From contig JAQMRL010000001.1 of assembly GCA_035578175.1 (NCBI GenBank), positions 51,607,553-51,671,552 of the forward strand: DNA of 64,000 nt. The letters run 5' to 3'. Below, piece by piece: positions 55,622-64,000 of this stretch. The position numbers were made by a program, and so were the translations under genes. The notes beneath the pieces are model-generated. The model searched no databases, was not told the DNA's origin, and worked only from the letters and a program-made list of their open reading frames with translations. The stretch comes from Catonia carolina. Taxonomy: Eukaryota > Arthropoda > Insecta > Hemiptera > Achilidae. Positions within the stretch are counted from its first letter, which is position 1. Each line of letters starts with the position of its first letter.

Positions 55622-57028
55622 TCGCAATCAACAAACAAAACAAATAGAAACATTGAGGGACAAGTAGGACAGATTCTCGAAACTAATAAACTAGACGAAA
55701 CAAACCTTAACTTCCAACTTAGAATACGGAAAAGTACAACAACAGGAAACATAAGACAAAAACGACAAAGACTACAAAAACTTTTGGAGAATGGGCGACA
55801 AATTGACTTAAATACATTACATAGATTTGACATTGACAAACAACTGACAGAGTGTCAAAACTATTTTGCAAGGTTAAGAAACATGGAAAATTTAAATGAA
55901 TTAGAAAAATATAATACCAAAATTTTTGATGATAGGCTTAACAAAATTTTAACATTTATATTGCCCAACAAACCAGATAAAGTCGTAGGTTTTCAAAATT
56001 TAAGAGAAAGGTTTGATATTTGGAAAGCAAATGAGTGGCATAATATTGAAGTTAGGCCTAATGGTGAACAAAATCTAAATCATGAAAGGGCACATTTGGA
56101 GGATGATCTCTTGCCTGATCAAAGGCAAAGAATTCCTAATTGTGATCAAATTAACCTTGCGCATTATCCAGAAATACTAAACCCCGTTCTTCGCAATGAA
56201 GTCCCTGACATTTGCATACCGAATGCAGCAGGTAACAATAATCCTTTATGTTTCCAACGTGAATTAAATTTCAATTGGACAAAAATTGCAAACCCAATTG
56301 AACAAGAGTTAAAACAATTAACTATTACTGATGGACGGGACATTGATACATTAGTAAGAAATATTAAAATTATCAGACAAATACAGAAACGTTATGCAGT
56401 TGATTTACCTTTGGTTTTGTTAACTCCGTTTATGACTGGTTTCACAGAACAAATTTTTGAAAACTCCATTAGGAATAATCATAATTTTGATCAGTTTCAT
56501 CAAAATTTAGTAAATAAATTAATTACACCAAAAATGAAAGAAATATTAAAATTAAAATTGTTATACCGAAATCAGTCACAATCGGAAACTCTTGCGGAAT
56601 ATATGAAAGAAATTTTAGAGAATCATGATGTATTGAGACTAGATTTAACAGAAGGTGAGTTAATTAATGTAATTTTAACAGGTTTAAATGAAATATATGC
56701 CACGCATATAGGTATAATTGGTAAACCTAATAATTTACAAGATTTTAATAAGCTAGATGCTTATGTTTACGAAAGAGTTTATGCCAGAACTCTTAATGAT
56801 CTTGGTTTATCAAATATGAATAATACAGGCATCCTAAATACAATAAATAACACAATATCTATTCAAGGTAAACAAAATACCTTAAAGGAAACAACATTTA
56901 ATAACATCAGATCGCAAACATCATCCACAACACTGAAGTGTTTTTATTGCAATAAATTAGGTCACCTTAAAAGAAACTGTAAACTTTGGCAACAAAAAAA
57001 AGGAAATAACCATGTTTCAAAAAACTGA
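55622..57028 (+). CDS. gag: gypsy Gag with one CCHC knuckle
   Basis: Structural protein that packages element RNA. The frame is open from 55622, but the first in-frame ATG is only at 55883 (RNMENLNEL), and a TTG at 55784 precedes it. Upstream in-frame sequence (IRQKRQRLQKLLENGR) looks like genuine coding, so a non-AUG start or a spliced leader is possible. A GGTAAGT donor-like site lies at 55592-55598. The capsid-like middle is helical and unremarkable. Near the end a single knuckle, CFYCNKLGHLKRNC, has C-x2-C-x4-H-x4-C spacing. The TGA at 57026-57028 follows directly on a slippery heptamer. No internal lesion is seen. Confidence 0.85.
   Translation, partial: SQSTNKTNRNIEGQVGQILETNKLDETNLNFQLRIRKSTTTGNIRQKRQRLQKLLENGRQIDLNTLHRFDIDKQLTECQNYFARLRNMENLNELEKYNTKIFDDRLNKILTFILPNKPDKVVGFQNLRERFDIWKANEWHNIEVRPNGEQNLNHERAHLEDDLLPDQRQRIPNCDQINLAHYPEILNPVLRNEVPDICIPNAAGNNNPLCFQRELNFNWTKIANPIEQELKQLTITDGRDIDTLVRNIKIIRQIQKRYAVDLPLVLLTPFMTGFTEQIFENSIRNNHNFDQFHQNLVNKLITPKMKEILKLKLLYRNQSQSETLAEYMKEILENHDVLRLDLTEGELINVILTGLNEIYATHIGIIGKPNNLQDFNKLDAYVYERVYARTLNDLGLSNMNNTGILNTINNTISIQGKQNTLKETTFNNIRSQTSSTTLKCFYCNKLGHLKRNCKLWQQKKGNNHVSKN
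57019..57025 (+). promoter_or_regulatory. -1 frameshift slippery heptamer A AAA AAC
   Basis: In the gag frame the codons are TCA AAA AAC TGA, so the heptamer A AAA AAC ends directly before the gag stop. A shift of one base back enters the pol frame at CTG (57025), which stays open for 37 codons to a TAG at 57136-57138. The heptamer is the class used by many retroviruses and retroelements. A downstream stimulatory structure was not assessed. Confidence 0.8.
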
Positions 57029-57138
57029 GTGAATACAAATACGGACAACATAAACATATGGTGCGTATTTGTAAAAATAACGTAAATAAACATTTAAAGA
57101 TAGGTGAACAAAAGTTAAACTGTAACTACGCTTTATAG

Positions 57139-60100
57139 GCCTTAACAATAAAAATTAAAAATGATACATTTAATGCTCTTATTGATTCTGGTTCAACCCA
57201 TAATATTATTAATCAAAAAATGTATAAACTTTTAAAAAATAATAAAGCAATTATAAATGAGGAAAACTTTAACGCCATTTGTCTCACAGCTGACAAGTTT
57301 CCTTTGGAAATCAATAAACAAGTCTGGGTTAAAATTAACTTAAAAAATATATCGTGGAAAATAAATTTTAAAGTTTTAACAAAAATACAACATAATATCA
57401 TATTAGGAATGCATTTTTTACAAACCACACGCCCGATATTTAATGCGACGAAATCAATAATAACTTTTGAATGGTTAAAAAATCAAAAATTTTATCTAAC
57501 AAATACATATTCTGATCAGATTAATAATGTAGAGCAATCTGAGTATATTAAAAATAAAATTACTAATTTATGTAAAGAATTCCCAGATGTACTTACTACT
57601 AAATTAGGGTGTACAGATGTATTGACATACGATATTAAACTTAAAAATAATGAAATTATAAAATCGAGACCCTATCCATTAAACCCAATAAAAACACTTC
57701 AAATGAAACATCAAATAGAAAAATTGTTAAAAGACAAAGTGATAAGAGAGAGCGTTTCGCCTTATTCGTCCCCAGCATTCTTGATTCCAAAACCCAATGG
57801 CACAAGTCGTTTGGTCGTGGACTATCGCTCAGTTAACTTGATAATCGACTCAGAGGCACAACCTTTACCTAACATAAATCATGCTTTTCAATGGTTTTCA
57901 GGTGCGCGATGGTTTAGCACATTAGATTTAGCCCAAGCGTACCACCAAATACCATTGACAGAAAAATCTCGTCAAATCACTGCATTTTGTACTCCGGATG
58001 GCTTATATGAGTACGAAAGATTACCTTTCGGTTTATCAACTGGAACACAAGTTCTAACACGTCTTATGAATACAATATTTAAGAACGTTAAATATAAATT
58101 TGTATTTAATTATATGGATGATATATTAATATATTCCAAAAGTTTTCCAGAACACATGAAACACATTCGAATAGTACTGTCGATTTTACGAAAAGCTGGC
58201 ATTACCGTTAATCCCGATAAGGTGACATTCGCAGTAAACGAAATACCATTTCTTGGACACACATTATCATATAAAGGAGTCTCTATAGATTCGACTAGGA
58301 CACAAAAAATATTGGAGTATCCTGAACCTAAGTCAGTGAAACAAGTACATCGGTACTGTGGTATGATTAACTATTTTTCTAAATTTATTAAAAATTATGC
58401 TGATAGAATCGAACCTCTAAATAAATTACGTCGTAAAAATACTCAGTTTATCTGGGGTGACTCACAGAAAACTGCGTTTGAAGATCTTAAACAAGCAATT
58501 GCTAATCCCCCGGTACTAGCTATACCAGACTTCTCCAAAAATTTTATTTTACAAACAGATGCGTCAGATACAGGTCTAGGAGCCGTACTGCTTCAAGAAC
58601 AAGAAGGGTCTAGACGACCCATAGCGTACGCTTCCAAGACATTGACCGAGGCAGAGAGGAAGTTTTCTGCATATGAACGAGAGTGTCTTGCAGTTGTTTT
58701 TGCAACAGATCGTTTTCGAACCTACCTAGCGCACCGTGAATTCCTTTTAGAAACCGATAACCAAGCATTAGCCTGGCTTCTTTCCAGACCTAAACAGTTA
58801 GGTAGATTAGCTAGGTGGTTACTCCGATTATCTGTTTTTAAATTCAAAATTAATCACATCCGCGGTTCCGATAATAATGTTGCCGATGCGTTATCGAGGA
58901 TGTATAGTTCTAATAGTGAAGATAACGCAAAGGATATATCTTATATCAATGCTTTATTATCGCAGTTCCCTCTATCTTTTACAGATATACGGAAACATCA
59001 AGAACAGGATACCTTTATCCTTCAACAAAAACAGAAGATGGATAACAAATTTTGTTTATCAAAAGGAGTGCTATGTCTAAAAGACAAAAACAATAATCCG
59101 GTCAAAATCGTTCTCCCCAATTCTTTAAAAGACTTAGTGTTTAAATATTTCCATCATTCTGAAATAGGTGGACACTTAGGTGTCGCTAAAACTATCCACA
59201 AAATAACACGACATTTTTACTGGCAAGATATATATAAAGAAATTCCTTTAAAAGTGAATGCTTGTACAACTTGTCAGCGAAGCAAACCTGGCATGAATTA
59301 CAAATGGGGGAATCTCAGTTCTAGAGTTCCAACAACACCATTTGATACACTGTTTATTGATACAGTAGGCAGTCTACCAAAAACCAACCAAGGGTACAAA
59401 TATATGCTAGTGGTGGTAGACAGTTTTTCAAAATTTACATGGTTAGCTCCATTAAAAAATACCAATACGTCGTCCATTATAGAAGAATTAAAACGTATTT
59501 TTCAAAATTATTCCATCCCAAGACTAATCGTCACGGATAACGCCAAAACATTTAATTCAGTAATTTTTAAAAACTTTTGTTTCAGCCTAGGCATTAAAAG
59601 GACCACACTCTCTCCTTATCACCCACAACCATCTCACGCCGAACGATTAAACAGAAATCTCAGGTCTATTCTTATTGCGTACCACGCAACTACACAAACA
59701 ACCTGGGATAAATCTCTCTTTTGGTTTCAGTTAGCTTTTAATATGGCTCAACATACAGCACATGGTGTCTGCCCGTTTGACATATTACATAATTTTCCAG
59801 CTCAAACGCCATTGGATAGAGCGTGGAATATACAAGATATCCTTCATCGGAATCCTGTACGTTCGAGCAACGTGATGAGTACAATTAGAAGACATCTAAG
59901 TAAGTCTCATCATGATATGGCACGTAGATATAATGCTACACGCCATCCAAATCCGTTTTCGGTAGGAGATAAAGTTTTACTTAAAACTCATCCCGTAAGT
60001 TCGAAACGGAAAAATATTTGTGCGAAAATGGCGTACCGATGGTCGGACCCATTTTATATCATAGGTTTCTCCACACCAGTTACAGCCTTAATACGTAAGA

Positions 60101-60156
60101 CTGTTGGGGGAGAAATAACAAAAGAACACATTTCTAATCTTAAAAAGGTTACATAA
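57139..60156 (+). CDS. pol: gypsy Pol: protease, RT, RNase H, integrase
   Basis: The open frame follows the TAG at 57136 and runs about 1005 codons; the first ATG is at 57220, but the protease motif ALIDSGSTHNII (DSG at 57184-57192) precedes it. RT shows FLIPKPNGTSRLVVDYRSVN, LDLAQAYHQIPL and FVFNYMDDILIYS (YMDD at 58111-58122). RNase H shows LQTDASDTGLGAVL. Integrase has an N-terminal HHCC zinc finger (HHSEIGGHLG, then CTTCQ), then a D-D-E core: FIDTVGS near 59353, VTDNAK near 59533 and the Glu of HAERLNR near 59640. A C-terminal domain follows. Apart from the TAG 5' of the protease, no lesion is visible. Full activity of this copy would depend on readthrough there or on helper proteins. Confidence 0.92.
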   Translation, partial: ALTIKIKNDTFNALIDSGSTHNIINQKMYKLLKNNKAIINEENFNAICLTADKFPLEINKQVWVKINLKNISWKINFKVLTKIQHNIILGMHFLQTTRPIFNATKSIITFEWLKNQKFYLTNTYSDQINNVEQSEYIKNKITNLCKEFPDVLTTKLGCTDVLTYDIKLKNNEIIKSRPYPLNPIKTLQMKHQIEKLLKDKVIRESVSPYSSPAFLIPKPNGTSRLVVDYRSVNLIIDSEAQPLPNINHAFQWFSGARWFSTLDLAQAYHQIPLTEKSRQITAFCTPDGLYEYERLPFGLSTGTQVLTRLMNTIFKNVKYKFVFNYMDDILIYSKSFPEHMKHIRIVLSILRKAGITVNPDKVTFAVNEIPFLGHTLSYKGVSIDSTRTQKILEYPEPKSVKQVHRYCGMINYFSKFIKNYADRIEPLNKLRRKNTQFIWGDSQKTAFEDLKQAIANPPVLAIPDFSKNFILQTDASDTGLGAVLLQEQEGSRRPIAYASKTLTEAERKFSAYERECLAVVFATDRFRTYLAHREFLLETDNQALAWLLSRPKQLGRLARWLLRLSVFKFKINHIRGSDNNVADALSRMYSSNSEDNAKDISYINALLSQFPLSFTDIRKHQEQDTFILQQKQKMDNKFCLSKGVLCLKDKNNNPVKIVLPNSLKDLVFKYFHHSEIGGHLGVAKTIHKITRHFYWQDIYKEIPLKVNACTTCQRSKPGMNYKWGNLSSRVPTTPFDTLFIDTVGSLPKTNQGYKYMLVVVDSFSKFTWLAPLKNTNTSSIIEELKRIFQNYSIPRLIVTDNAKTFNSVIFKNFCFSLGIKRTTLSPYHPQPSHAERLNRNLRSILIAYHATTQTTWDKSLFWFQLAFNMAQHTAHGVCPFDILHNFPAQTPLDRAWNIQDILHRNPVRSSNVMSTIRRHLSKSHHDMARRYNATRHPNPFSVGDKVLLKTHPVSSKRKNICAKMAYRWSDPFYIIGFSTPVTALIRKTVGGEITKEHISNLKKVT

Positions 60157-60388
60157 TCCGCTACAATTACTCATATTCTTAGGTGATGTATGTCGCGACA
60201 CTCGAGCTTGAGATGACTGTAATACAAAATGTATCTGATGTTTGCATGCTGTATGGATGTGTTGTGAAAGGGGCCCCGAATGAACGTACTATACCGCCTC
60301 AAGCCGACAATTGCTATATACTCGCCTTTCCTTTTTTTTACAGTTTAAGCACCCACCCCTTATCCTTTTGCTTTTGCATTTTCCCCCC
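60157..60388 (+). other. Untranslated region between pol and the polypurine tract
   Basis: No env-like or other conserved frame. A short ORF here has no motifs. Confidence 0.7.
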
Positions 60389-60402
60389 GGGGGAGGGGAA
60401 GA
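60389..60402 (+). promoter_or_regulatory. Polypurine tract
   Basis: GGGGGAGGGGAAGA lies one base before the 3' LTR, the expected position for plus-strand priming. Confidence 0.85.
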
Positions 60403-60403
60403 T

Positions 60404-60909
60404 TGTAATAGGAGACACTTATACACACAAACAATAACGCATACGTACATTCAAATGACAAACTAAATACGCTCACGCATAACATAAACATACACATTCA
60501 CACACTCAATATAAACAACAGATGATTTACCACCTTCAGATGTGAGCAACGAGAATAATAATAAAAAAAAAAATTTACAAGGAAAATAAAAAGAACATAT
60601 TATTTTATGAAATAAAATGGATTGTTAATTCATTCTATTTTAAAACTTTTAAGGAATGAGATGCGATTTACAGTTCTTTAAAATAGAAAAAGTTTTCGAA
60701 TCTTAAATAATATTATTGAGAGATAATAAACAATTTTGGAAGATTTGGTGGAACAGATTTTCAAGGATTTTTAACACATTTTTAAAGATTTTAAAGATTT
60801 TAATAATTTTAAGAATTTTATAATATTTATTAAGAAATTTTAATAAAGAACCTTGAATTTTGAAGAGATTAAAATAATTTGAAAATTTTATTTACGAACC
60901 TCTGGGACA
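60404..60909 (+). repeat. 3' LTR
   Basis: 506 bp, identical to the 5' LTR by eye except one G-to-A difference (ATAATGTTTATT against ATAATATTTATT). Confidence 0.95.
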
Positions 60910-60956
60910 GTAGTAGTAGTAGTAGCAGTAGTAGCAGTAGTAGTAGTAGTAGTAGC

Positions 60957-60990
<34 letters not shown>

Positions 60991-61044
60991 ATAGTAGTAG
61001 CAGCAGCAGTAGTAGCAGTAGTAGTAGTAGTAGTAGTAGTAGTA
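60910..61044. repeat. (AGT)n array, right part
   Basis: Continuation of the 54166-54810 array after the gypsy insertion, starting GTAG. About 135 bp with AGC variants. Confidence 0.95.
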
Positions 61045-61794
61045 TAGCAGTAATAATTTTAGTTGATTTTATGTAAGTGATCGAGTTAGGAAATGTTGCT
61101 TTTTGTTCAAAATTCAATAAATAAATTAATCAACATTCTTTAGAAAATCATTGAAATATTTTTTAAATGCTGTATTTTAACATTATTTAGGTAATGTATT
61201 ATTACATAATAAACAATATGTAATTTTAAAAGAGGTATGGTCTATAGACAGGTCTTACTCACTGAATAAAAATTTAAAGTATTTTATTCCAAGTTATGAG
61301 TTTCATCTGTAAAAAGAGAACTAAGTAATAGCCTGTTAAAAGAGCGGATAAGACGAAGATAATTTAATTGACTCGATTACGAACTGCTTCATCACCTGCT
61401 ACAATCATTCCATTACATGCGCCATTGATATCGGAAAATGGGTTATTGAGAAAGCCGTTATCCCACCTCCCAGGATAATTCCTTCAAAATTATTCTTTTC
61501 AATCTTCTTTTAACCATTTATATCAAATACATAAACGTAGAATATTCAAGTAAGTATTTAGATCACTTTATTTTTTTGCAAAAAAATAGAAAAAATATTT
61601 ATTACATGTTATGAAAACAAGAAAATACAATTGTATCGATAAAGACAAAAATAAATATGGAAAATGCAACAAACTTTCTTACGTTTAACCGATTTTGTTG
61701 GTGTAATAATAGGAATGTACTCAAAGTAATCATCGCAATTAACTGTTTAGCTTTGATTAGAAAATCGTTAATTGCGATCAAGCAAAAATCATAT
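61045..61794. other. AT-rich spacer
   Basis: No feature supported. The imperfect inverted pair AATTAACTGTTTAGC and AATCGTTAATTGCGAT around 61740-61780 is of no clear meaning. Confidence 0.4.
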
Positions 61795-61930
61795 TAGACT
61801 CATAATAATTTTGTAGCGCTACAGCCCTCGGTGTGGGCTTAGGCTTTCAATCATCTTCCAATCCTCTCTGCTAGTTGATAATTTTTTTAATATCCGCTGA
61901 AATAACTTTCTGAAAAATTGGGTTCAACTG
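61795..61930 (-). pseudogene. RTE-type LINE 3' end
   Basis: On the minus strand TSREDWKMIESLSPHRGL-stop matches the terminal REDWR...GL motif of RTE-type ORFs, followed by ATTATTATG as a trinucleotide tail. It is probably from the same or a related element as the endonuclease fragment at 62600-62710, which has the same orientation and lies upstream. Confidence 0.5.
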
Positions 61931-62175
61931 TCTCGTTTGCATGTGTAACAGGTATGTTCATCGTAAGTTTAAAAATACATTTTTTGTACATTTTCTATTT
62001 TATTGCATTAGTAATTTTTATTGTTTCTATTTTTTAATTAATTTAGTAACAAAAGTACATTCATTTATATTCAAACTTATTCAAATTTATGTTCAGGTTT
62101 TTAAAAAATGAATTATGTTAAAATTGTTCTTTAATATAATAATTATATTAGGAATAATTATTATTCTTTATATGG

Positions 62176-62246
62176 GCTTGTGTGTGAGTGTAAGTGTGTG
62201 TGTACGCGCGCGTGTGCGCATGTATGTTTGTTTGCAAGCGCGCGTT
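62176..62246. repeat. (TG)n/(CG)n low-complexity tract
   Basis: Alternating GTGTGTG, CGCGCG and GTGCGCATG sequence, with Z-DNA-like composition. Confidence 0.9.
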
Positions 62247-62261
62247 TTAACGTGGTATTAT

Positions 62262-62410
62262 GATGCATGATTTAAGGAATAGTCAATCAAAAATCTCCTT
62301 CGTAGTAACTACTACTAACATGATATTACAGAAGGTTGGACTACTGCGCACCTGCGTGTCAACGCTTTACAAATTTAGATGAGTTATAATTTAATACACA
62401 TTTTTATTTA
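62262..62410 (+). repeat. Duplicated 145-bp unit, copy 1
   Basis: It shares AGGTTGGACTACTGCGCA, ACGCTTTACAAA and TTAGATGAGTTATAAT with 63183-63325, in the same orientation 0.92 kb apart. Confidence 0.75.
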
Positions 62411-62599
62411 ATTTAGTAACAAAAGATCAAAGTTTTCACATGGTTTTCGCTGCCCGCTCCAACCACATGTCTGATCAGTATCCTTTTCACATTACAGTAG
62501 TGCTTTTTTATTTCCAATCCTAAACCTTTTGACTTGCCGTATTATAATGTGTACTACGTACATTCGTGACAACAAATTTTATTTATTTATTTGATTTCT

Positions 62600-62710
62600 A
62601 TCACCCTCCATATTCTCTCACCCATTAAAATCAAATCATGTGATATTTTCCTCATTTTCAAAGATGTCATGGTCCTCACGTTCCACGATGCAACGGCCAT
62701 ACCAAACTCT
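62600..62710 (-). pseudogene. RTE endonuclease N-terminal fragment
   Basis: On the minus strand VASWNVRTMTSLKMRKI matches the first endonuclease block (compare GTWNVRTLSRAGKI in the 12-kb element). Only about 35 codons are legible. Together with the 3' end at 61795-61930 it suggests an internally deleted element. Confidence 0.5.
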
Positions 62711-63182
62711 TTATTTCTATGACGTTCCGTTTACGTAATCTATAATCTATGTCTGTCAATCGAGAATAATATATTGGTTTTGTAACAGCTAATTTTTACA
62801 GTGAAGGGTTACTAACCCCACGCTTAACTCCCAACCTGAATGACCATGAAACTTTCTATCAGCGTAACCATATTATCTTAACCAAAGAATCTCCGTTTTA
62901 AGGCGCTGAGGATAAGGTTTGGAATAAATGGTGATTTGTGTATCGCTAAATAGTCTAGTGTTGTAAAACAACCACTGCAATAATAATTAAAAGTAATCAA
63001 TAATTGATACAAAATTCATTAATTAGTTAGTATTCAATGTTCTACGTATTTCTTTGCTATTTTAAACAATGTGTTATACGCGTTCATATTAATACTATTA
63101 AGAGTTAGGGATAATTCATCTTAAGTTAATAAACCTCAGTTGTCGAGTAGAGTGGGAGTAGATTGGTATCGGTGGAAAGGGA

Positions 63183-63325
63183 TCATGTGGCCTGATTTGA
63201 GAAATAGCCAATCAAATATTTCCTCCGTAGTACTACTAACAGCGACAGAAACCTAAGGTTGGACTACTGCGCATCTATGGGTCTACGCTTTACAAACTTA
63301 GATGAGTTATAATACAATACATATT
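63183..63325 (+). repeat. Duplicated 145-bp unit, copy 2
   Basis: Second copy of the 62262-62410 unit, with substitutions and small indels. Confidence 0.75.
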
Positions 63326-63699
63326 GCGTACGTATTTATCTTCGGAATTATATTTGAACTACTAAAGTAATGGTATCACTGTAATTAACATTTGAATTTA
63401 TTGTGGTTTGATGTTTTAATAAAATAATTAAAATAAAGTGTAACAGCCTGTAATACAGAGATATATTAATCTACTAAACTTAAAAGTAGAAGATGCCGAT
63501 TTCTATTCACATTTAGGATTACAAAAATTTTCAAAACTGTTAAAACCCACTACAATATTTTCGTTTTTACTTCTTTAGTTGTCATGCTGTAGAAACTGTT
63601 GAAGTTTTTTAAATAAATATTTAATAGAAAATTACAAACTTTGACAAAGATTATATGAGAGTAAGATACATTTCATAACCAATTATTCTAAACAGTATT

Positions 63700-64000
63700 G
63701 CTTTATTCAAAAATAAATCTTTATAATGCATCCTGCAGTTTTAAATATTTCTATTTCATATAATGAATTAATGCAATAATTTCACTAACCTTCTTTTTAA
63801 ACTGCGTCACCTTTATTTTAATTTTTACTTACACGTGTTTCGGTGGATCCACCATCATCAGAGTAAATAACATAAAATTGAAACTAAAAACAATATTTAT
63901 TAAAAATCTATAGAAGATGATACATCTTCAGTCACTTGTATAAAACTGTTTTATACAACTGTTTTATACAAGTGACTGAAGATGTATCATCTTCTATAGA
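63700..64000. repeat. Palindromic repeat family, copy 3, with 40-bp perfect inverted repeat at the window edge
   Basis: 63715-63820 is the reverse complement of 37497-37605. On the minus strand 63863-63831 reads CTGATGA, T, the palindrome GGTGGATCCACC, then GAAAC. The arms 63907-63946 and 63961-64000 are perfect 40-bp reverse complements around a 14-bp spacer. The palindrome probably continues past the window. Confidence 0.8.

Larger units (their letters stand above)
54811..60909 (+). mobile_element. Ty3/gypsy LTR retrotransposon, very young insertion
   Basis: 6099 bp with two 506-bp LTRs (54811-55316, 60404-60909) beginning TGTAATAGG and ending GGGACA. It has a primer-binding site, gag, pol (protease-RT-RNase H-integrase order) and a polypurine tract. 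The target is the (AGT)n array, and GTAG on both sides is compatible with the 4-bp duplication of this group. No env-like frame lies between pol and the 3' LTR. The LTRs differ at one position that I can find (G at 55232 against A in the 3' LTR). One TAG lies at the start of the pol frame. Confidence 0.95.

Noticed and set aside
60157..60403. Possible env gene after gypsy pol
   Set aside because: Only about 250 bp, no signal peptide, membrane segment or envelope motif.
60869..61117. Poly-Leu and poly-Ser frames
   Set aside because: Same microsatellite on the other side of the gypsy insertion.
1..64000. CRISPR arrays, operons, restriction or toxin systems
   Set aside because: No regularly spaced repeats with unique spacers and no prokaryotic gene organisation; the window is eukaryotic.

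Overview
This window looks like non-coding, repeat-dense DNA from an animal genome. An insect with a large AT-rich genome, possibly a hemipteran, is my best guess. The basis is strongly AT-rich spacer DNA, many retrotransposon fragments of arthropod type, a replication-dependent histone 3' stem-loop, and no bacterial-style operons. No complete host protein gene could be recognised. Nearly every long open frame belongs to a transposable element (TE).

Layout. 1-1190: 3' end of an I-group-like LINE (RNase H end, poly(A)). 3.6-4.5 kb: RTE-type LINE tail next to a decayed histone gene on the minus strand that keeps its TATA box and canonical stem-loop. 5.5-6.0 kb: another RTE-type tail (minus). 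9.2-10.2 kb: 5'-truncated RTE-like LINE with an 11-bp target duplication and a (GAC)n tail. 10.7-11.5 kb: old Jockey-like reverse transcriptase (minus) with a tRNA-derived SINE inserted in it. 11.97-23.24 kb: a full-length BovB-like RTE LINE (about 3.1 kb once later insertions are subtracted). It is interrupted by an intact pogo/Tigger-like DNA transposon (13872-15838) and by a 6.1-kb I-like LINE (16693-22834). The I-like LINE itself has a copy of its own 3' tail lodged in ORF1. 26-53 kb: mostly AT-rich spacer with scattered LINE ends, five copies of a roughly 400-bp SINE-like repeat, a decayed second pogo-like transposase (41.2-42.3 kb, minus), palindromic repeats and a hAT-type MITE. 54.17-61.04 kb: a long (AGT)n array split by a very young Ty3/gypsy LTR retrotransposon (54811-60909, LTRs differing at one base in 506). 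61-64 kb: RTE fragments, a duplicated 145-bp unit and the start of a large palindrome at the window edge.

How the parts work together. The window is a record of retrotransposition. Target-site duplications (TSDs) give the relative order of the nested insertions around 11-23 kb. Three autonomous or nearly autonomous elements stand out: the pogo transposase (433 aa, all three catalytic Asp present), the I-like ORF2 (endonuclease-RT-RNase H, full length), and the gypsy gag-pol (intact except for one TAG codon, with an A AAA AAC slippery site directly before the gag stop).

Most open signals: a stem-loop that keeps its pairing before the poly(A) of three I-like copies; a hammerhead-like core inside a palindromic repeat family; a gag/pol shift signal in a fresh gypsy copy; an ORF1-UAA-ORF2 arrangement with no AUG for ORF2; and a possible host exon bordering the RTE insertion. 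All identifications come from reading the sequence; no database search was run.
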